A DNA stretch of 64,000 nucleotides. Source: Helicobacter pylori NCTC 11637 = CCUG 17874 = ATCC 43504 = JCM 12093 (lineage in GTDB: Bacteria; Campylobacterota; Campylobacteria; Campylobacterales; Helicobacteraceae). A model generated the notes under the pieces. It did not search any database and had not been told where the DNA came from. It saw nothing but the letters and a program-made list of their open reading frames with translations. Of this stretch, positions 59,299 through 64,000 are shown in pieces; within the stretch, counting starts at the first letter, position 1; each line of letters starts with the position of its first letter. The stretch is taken from positions 1,550,001 through 1,614,000 of the forward strand of contig NZ_LS483488.1 of the NCBI RefSeq assembly GCF_900478295.1. The letters are read 5' to 3'. A program made the position numbers and the translations under genes.

Positions 59299-62211
59299 AT
59301 GGCAAAGAAAAAAGATTTAACCACCGATAATGAAATTTTTGTCGCTCAAAAACTCGCTGAAGACGAATTGAACGCTAACGAGATTAACGAGCCATTAGAA
59401 ATGCTAGACTTTAAAAGCTTTGATAGCAATAAGGAGCTTTTAGATTACCAACAGCAAGCTTTGATTAACGCTTTTAGAATGCTTGTTGCTTATTTTAGAG
59501 ATTTCAAAGAGAATAAAAAAGAATTTTACGCGTTTTACCAAAAACATTATTCATTCGCTCATTGCGATTTCGCTAAAAAGAAACTCAATCCTTTATTAAA
59601 GAGCCATTTTAAGGTAGAAAATCATTGCGTGCGTTTTGAAAATTTCATCAACCGCCTAGCCTTTTACATGGCCACAGGGAGCGGTAAAACGATCGTCATT
59701 ATCAAACTGGTAGAGCTTTTAAGCGTGGCTATAAGAATGGGTTTGATCCCTAAGAAAAATATCATGTTTTTTAGCGCGAATGAAAATTTAATCAAGCAAT
59801 TTGAAAAAGAAATTGAAAAATACAACCGGGGTAAGGACTATTTTAAACAAATTGATTTCAAAAGCCTTAAAAGCGTTACCCATAAAGATTTTTATCACGC
59901 TCCAAAAGGTTCTTTCATAGAAAAAATCGCTCTTTTTTATTACCGCGCGGATTTAATGAATGATGAAGAAAGCAAGGAAAACCTTTTAAATTATAAGGAT
60001 TATTGGGATAATGGGGAAAACTATGTGATTTTAGATGAAGCGCATAAGGGGAACAAGTCTGAAAGCAAAAGACAAGCCATTTTTAGCTTGCTGTCTTTAA
60101 AAGGGTTTTTATTCAATTTCAGCGCCACTTTCACCGAAGAGAGCGATCTCATCACTGCGGTGTATAATTTAAGCGTGGGCGAGTGGGTGAAGCTTGGCTA
60201 TGGCAAAGAGTCTGTTTTATTGAAGAAAAACAACTTAAACGCTTTTAAGGAATTAAAAGATTTAAACGATAGGGAAAAAGAAATCGCTCTTTTAAAAGCG
60301 TTATTGCTTTTAGGCATGCAAAAACGCTATAAAACAGAAGGCTATTTTTACGACCCTTTAATGCTCGTGTTCACGCATTCTGTGAATGTTAAAAACAGCG
60401 ATGCGGAAATCTTTTTTAAAACTTTAGCGCGCGTGATTGAAAATGACGATGGAAGCGATTTTTTAAAAGCTAAAGAAGATTTATTAGAGGAATTAAAGAA
60501 TCCGGAATTTCTTTTTAGCGATGACAAAGATAAAGGCTATAAGGTTAAGGTTTTTAAAGAGGGCTTAAAGAGCATGGATTTTAAAGGCTTAAAAGAAGAA
60601 GTTTTTTACGCTAACAACGGGCATATTGAAGTGATCATTAACCCTAAAAACAACCAAGAAATCGCTTTCAAGCTCAACACAAGCGATAAAGTCTTTTGCT
60701 TGATTAGAATTGGCGATATTACCGAATGGATTTGTGAAAAATTAAAGAGCGTGAAGGTGGTGAGCAAGAATTTAAGCTTTAAAGAAGAAAGCTATTTCAG
60801 CCAGATTGATAAGAGCAGTATCAATATCTTAGTGGGGTCTCGCACTTTTGAAACCGGGTGGGATAGCACAAGGCCTAGCGTGATTTTATTTTTAAATATA
60901 GGACTTGATGATGACGCTAAAAAGCTGGTGAAACAATCTTTTGGCAGGGGTGTAAGGATTGAAAGCGTCAAAAACCAACGCCAAAGGTTAGCGTATTTAG
61001 AAATAGATGGAGCCATTAAAAAAGCCTTGAAACCAAACGCTGCAATGTTAGAAACGCTTTTTGTGGTACCCACTAATTATGCAAGCCTTGAAGCGATTTT
61101 AAAGTTCCAAAAAGAGAGCGAAAATAAGGGTGAGAATAGAGGCTCTTGGCGTGAAATCAAATTAGAAAAAACGCCCATAAAACACGCCTTATTCGTGCCT
61201 TGCTACCGAAAAGAACAAACAAGCATTCTTAAACTTCCTGAAAGCGCTTCGTTTAAAATGAGCACAAAAAATTTTAAGGATTTAAAAGAGTATTTTCATT
61301 TAATGAGTGAAAAGCATTTTATTTTAAAGCATGAAATTTATAACCCTAAAGATTACACGCTGTTAAAAGATTTGATACAAACAGCGCATTTTAAAAAGGT
61401 ATCAACTTGGCATTATAAAGATTTAGATTACATGATTTCTGAAATTAAAGGCAAGCTATACCCCAATCAAAAAGTGCCTAAAGACGAGTTTAACGCCCTA
61501 GATAATGAGAAAATCGTGCATTTTAAAAGGGTTAAAGTTAGGGCGGATAAAAAAGAAAAATTGATTCAAACCATCCAGGAAGTGAAAGAGTATGCGCCTT
61601 TGAATAAAGAAACTCTAATCAAAAAAATCGCGCAAGGCGAGATTGACATTGATAATATAGACAAACACAAACAAGACAGAACATTTGAAGTTGATGAAGC
61701 AGAGCTGTTAAAACTCAAAGAGCATTACTACACCCCTTTAATTAAAGCCAAAAACTGCGATTGGCTTAAGCATGTGGTTAAAGTAAAGAGCGAGAGCGAT
61801 TTTTTAGAAGAGTTGCAAGAAACTGAAACCATAAAAACGCTGCAAGAAAACTATGATTTTTGGGCGTTCAGCAAGATTGATGAGCATTTAGACCATTTGT
61901 TTATCCCTTATATAGACAACGCTACAGAAAGGAAATTTTTCCCTGATTTTATCTTTTGGCTAGAAAAAGGCGGCACGCAGATCATTTGCTTCATTGACCC
62001 TAAAGGGAGCAAACACACTGATTACGAACATAAGGCAGATGCGTATCAACTTTTTAAAGATAAAATTTTTAACCCTAAAAACGATCCCAATCTCAAAATC
62101 AAAGTGGTTTTAAAATTTTATGGAAATAAGGATGATGTGGGGGAGCGTTATAGAGATGATTGGATTAAAGAAGGGGAATTAAAAGATTTTTTTCTAAAAC
62201 AATTAGCCTAG
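59299..62211 (+). CDS. Type III restriction enzyme Res subunit
   Basis: A 970-residue restriction subunit that translocates on DNA with ATP and cuts when bound to Mod. Walker A ATGSGKT has Lys130, the helicase motif II is LDEAHKG, SATFTEES and SFGRGVRIE follow in the helicase core, and the C-terminal nuclease has a PDFIFWLEKGG...FIDPKG pattern. Length and domains are complete. It starts 10 bp after mod, so both are one operon. Type III Res needs Mod for recognition, so an off mod would also silence restriction. It corresponds to HP1371. Confidence 0.94.
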   Translation: MAKKKDLTTDNEIFVAQKLAEDELNANEINEPLEMLDFKSFDSNKELLDYQQQALINAFRMLVAYFRDFKENKKEFYAFYQKHYSFAHCDFAKKKLNPLLKSHFKVENHCVRFENFINRLAFYMATGSGKTIVIIKLVELLSVAIRMGLIPKKNIMFFSANENLIKQFEKEIEKYNRGKDYFKQIDFKSLKSVTHKDFYHAPKGSFIEKIALFYYRADLMNDEESKENLLNYKDYWDNGENYVILDEAHKGNKSESKRQAIFSLLSLKGFLFNFSATFTEESDLITAVYNLSVGEWVKLGYGKESVLLKKNNLNAFKELKDLNDREKEIALLKALLLLGMQKRYKTEGYFYDPLMLVFTHSVNVKNSDAEIFFKTLARVIENDDGSDFLKAKEDLLEELKNPEFLFSDDKDKGYKVKVFKEGLKSMDFKGLKEEVFYANNGHIEVIINPKNNQEIAFKLNTSDKVFCLIRIGDITEWICEKLKSVKVVSKNLSFKEESYFSQIDKSSINILVGSRTFETGWDSTRPSVILFLNIGLDDDAKKLVKQSFGRGVRIESVKNQRQRLAYLEIDGAIKKALKPNAAMLETLFVVPTNYASLEAILKFQKESENKGENRGSWREIKLEKTPIKHALFVPCYRKEQTSILKLPESASFKMSTKNFKDLKEYFHLMSEKHFILKHEIYNPKDYTLLKDLIQTAHFKKVSTWHYKDLDYMISEIKGKLYPNQKVPKDEFNALDNEKIVHFKRVKVRADKKEKLIQTIQEVKEYAPLNKETLIKKIAQGEIDIDNIDKHKQDRTFEVDEAELLKLKEHYYTPLIKAKNCDWLKHVVKVKSESDFLEELQETETIKTLQENYDFWAFSKIDEHLDHLFIPYIDNATERKFFPDFIFWLEKGGTQIICFIDPKGSKHTDYEHKADAYQLFKDKIFNPKNDPNLKIKVVLKFYGNKDDVGERYRDDWIKEGELKDFFLKQLA

Positions 62212-62261
62212 TTTTATTGAAAGGGGTTAAAAACGCGCTTGAATTAGCCTTGAATAGAGCG

Positions 62262-63008
62262 CTAGTTTTTCACATCGCTCAAAAACACATGCCTTAAAAG
62301 TTTGGCTTCGCTTAGAAAAGCGTTTTTTAATACCGCGCTTTTATAAGTGTAATGATCTTCAACGCTTGAAACTTCGCCCACAAACACCCCCGCTCCAAAA
62401 ATCCCATCTAGCCCACTCGTTAGCACTTGATCGCCTATGTTAATTTCAGCGCTTGGGACAATGAAATCTACGACTAATTCTTGCCTAAAATTAGATCCTA
62501 TAAAGCCTAACACTTGATTTTTGCCTATCATCACGCTATAAGCGCAGCGCTTGTGGGCGTTCAAAAACCCATTCAAGCGCCCTTTTTCCAGCACGGCAAT
62601 GCCTATGGCTTGATTGTGAGAAACAAGGCCATAAATCTTATTTTCTTCTAAATTCACAATAGGGTTGAGAGAAACGCTGCGCGTGTCTTCTAAACTGATG
62701 AATGAAGTCATAAAAGTAGGGGAATAGATCATTTTTGGATTTTCTAAAGGATAAACGCTGTTCAAACGCTCTTTCAAATCAGCGTTTTCTAGTTTTAAAG
62801 CTTCTAAAATCAAGCGTTCTTTTTGAAATTCCTTAATGTTTTTGGCTTGAAAAAAATACGCTTGAATGTTGTCTGCTAAGCTGTTTTTAGCGTTCATCAA
62901 GGCGTTTTTAACCCTGTCGCTGATATAAGAAGAACTGCCTTTAATGTCTAAAAAATAAAAAATAAGAAAAATCCCTAAAAGCCAAAGGAATTTAAAATAA
63001 AAACGCAT
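62262..63008 (-). CDS. mreC: Rod-shape-determining protein MreC
   Basis: Periplasmic scaffold linking MreB to cell-wall synthases. The 248-residue protein has an N-terminal membrane helix (about 7-22), a coiled coil (about 40-85) and a beta-barrel domain with LNPIVNLEENKIYGLVSHNQAIG and IGDQVLTSGLDGIFGAGVFVG. Length is normal for Helicobacter, where MreC affects cell shape. It begins 3 bp after the mreB stop and is convergent with the res gene. Confidence 0.94.
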   Translation of the reverse strand: MRFYFKFLWLLGIFLIFYFLDIKGSSSYISDRVKNALMNAKNSLADNIQAYFFQAKNIKEFQKERLILEALKLENADLKERLNSVYPLENPKMIYSPTFMTSFISLEDTRSVSLNPIVNLEENKIYGLVSHNQAIGIAVLEKGRLNGFLNAHKRCAYSVMIGKNQVLGFIGSNFRQELVVDFIVPSAEINIGDQVLTSGLDGIFGAGVFVGEVSSVEDHYTYKSAVLKNAFLSEAKLLRHVFLSDVKN

Positions 63009-63011
63009 GCA

Positions 63012-64000
63012 TTATTCACTAAAACCCACACGGCTGAGTAAATCCAAATCTTGTATGGCTTCTCCTGTGCCTTTGGCTACCGCCAATAAAGGCTCATCGC
63101 CCACATACACAGGGAGCTTAACCATATCGCTTAAATACTTGTCTAAGCCCTTAATCAAAGCCCCACCGCCGGTAAGCACCACGCCATTTTGCACAATGTC
63201 TTTAGCCAAATCCGGCTTCACTTCTTCAAGCACGCTCCTTAAAGCGCTAGAGATTTCTCTCACTTGATCTTTAATGGCTTCAAACACATCATCAGAGCTC
63301 AATTCAATCGTGTGCAACAACCCGCTCACTTGATCCCTCCCTGACACTTCCATGGTAAGAGGCGGATCCAATTTGATCGCGCACCCGATTTCAATCTTAA
63401 TCTCTTCGCCGGTGCGCTCCCCTATCAACAGATTGAATTTCTTGCGAATATATTCCACGATGCTTTGATCCAATTTATCCCCGGCCACTCTAATGCTTTT
63501 AGAAATGACTAGCCCTCCTAGGCTAATCACACCAATTTCAGTCGTGCCACCGCCAATATCCACGATCAAACTCCCTTGAGGCTCTTTGACTGGCAAGCCT
63601 GCTCCAATCGCGGCTGCCATAGGCTCTTCAATCAAAAAGACTTCTCTAGCCCCCGCGCTTAAAGCGCTCTCTTTAACCGCATTCCTTTCCACGCTTGTCA
63701 ACCCATAAGGCACGCACACCATGATGCGCGGGCGAATCCATGTTTTTCGTTTGTGCGCTTTTTCAATAAAGTAGCGGATCATTTTAGCGGTAATGTCATA
63801 ATCGGCGATCACGCCATCTTTCATGGGGCGAATCGCTCTGATGCTGTTAGGGGTTTTGCCTAGCATTTCCTTAGCCTCGCTCCCCACTGCCAAAATGTCA
63901 TAAGCTTTAGAATCAAACAATCCCATGCGCACCGCCACAATAGAAGGCTCATTGATAATAATGCCCTGCCCTTTGACCAACACGATCGTGTTAGCCGTGC
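63012..64000 (-). CDS. mreB: Rod-shape-determining protein MreB (5' end outside the window)
   Basis: Bacterial actin homologue that organises cell-wall synthesis and chromosome-related functions. The gene runs off the right edge: the frame is open to 64000 (TANTIVLVKGQGII), so about 19 N-terminal residues are missing. Actin-type ATP-binding segments VDIGGGTTEIGVISLGG and NGVVLTGGGALIKGLD and the AMAAAIGAG part are present. It precedes mreC by 3 bp. Confidence 0.97.
   Translation of the reverse strand, partial: TANTIVLVKGQGIIINEPSIVAVRMGLFDSKAYDILAVGSEAKEMLGKTPNSIRAIRPMKDGVIADYDITAKMIRYFIEKAHKRKTWIRPRIMVCVPYGLTSVERNAVKESALSAGAREVFLIEEPMAAAIGAGLPVKEPQGSLIVDIGGGTTEIGVISLGGLVISKSIRVAGDKLDQSIVEYIRKKFNLLIGERTGEEIKIEIGCAIKLDPPLTMEVSGRDQVSGLLHTIELSSDDVFEAIKDQVREISSALRSVLEEVKPDLAKDIVQNGVVLTGGGALIKGLDKYLSDMVKLPVYVGDEPLLAVAKGTGEAIQDLDLLSRVGFSE

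Overview
The window is Helicobacter pylori chromosome. Four families of evidence agree: several Hop/Bab outer-membrane proteins with the family's C-terminal beta-barrel and terminal aromatic residue, the neutrophil-activating protein NapA with all its ferroxidase residues, the cysteine-rich Sel1-repeat protein HcpE, and the AT-rich, lysine-rich coding style with homopolymer and dinucleotide tracts placed inside surface and DNA-modification genes. Gene order follows, from memory of reference strain 26695, HP0259 down to HP0227 (about 1-34.4 kb) and then jumps to HP1343 up to HP1373 (about 34.5-64 kb). The jump lies exactly at a hopM/hopN-type gene, a gene present in two copies in 26695 (HP0227 and HP1342), so this strain is rearranged relative to 26695 at that repeat.

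Region by region. 1-4.7 kb (minus strand): xseA, the site-2 protease rseP, two small coiled-coil genes that look flagellar (a MotE-like exported protein and a FliJ-like protein), and purA. 4.7-7.7 kb: hopG and hopF. 7.8-10.6 kb: tRNA-Ala with a consensus promoter, oppC, and an oppD interrupted by a stop codon at its second Walker B glutamate. 10.6-13.8 kb (minus): a membrane protein, an SPFH/band-7 protein and the RNA helicase rhpA. 14-17.1 kb (plus): flgI, a rod-binding FlgJ-type protein, the kinase flgS and napA. 17.1-23.1 kb (plus): HP0242- and HP0241-type proteins, a polyprenyl diphosphate synthase, hemA, proS, hemC and a cytochrome c. 23.2-29 kb: hcpE, a 0.7-kb gene-free gap, a PepSY-type membrane protein, an ATP-grasp protein, a lipoprotein, the thiol oxidoreductase dsbK (HP0231) and kdsB. 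29-34.4 kb: hopA, tRNA-Asn, a SulP transporter and the phase-variable hopM/N.

34.5-42.5 kb (minus): terC-like, corA, pgk, gapA, ung, plsC, an SH3-type protein and the protease ctp. 42.6-46.2 kb (minus): a type IIG-like restriction-modification gene broken by two poly-C tracts. 46.2-56.8 kb (minus): nadC, nadA, psd, two small genes, a UbiA-type prenyltransferase, comEC, dnaB, nnr, and the copper two-component pair crdS/crdR, with crdS out of frame at an A8 tract. 56.8-62.2 kb (plus): a type III restriction-modification pair whose mod gene is switched off by a G16 tract. 62.2-64 kb (minus): mreC and the 5'-truncated mreB.

The strongest theme is reversible gene control. Within about 27 kb there are five in-gene slippage tracts (CT8 in hopM/N, C12 and C15 in the type IIG locus, A8 in crdS, G16 in mod), and in all of them the present repeat number leaves the reading frame broken. 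A T15 tract also lies upstream of hopM/N. As sequenced, the clone would lack the HopM/N surface protein, full-length CrdS, and the full-length forms of two DNA methyltransferases. I did not find an obviously new gene family. The least ordinary structure is the type IIG locus, where a second copy of a recognition-type segment sits behind a second poly-C tract.
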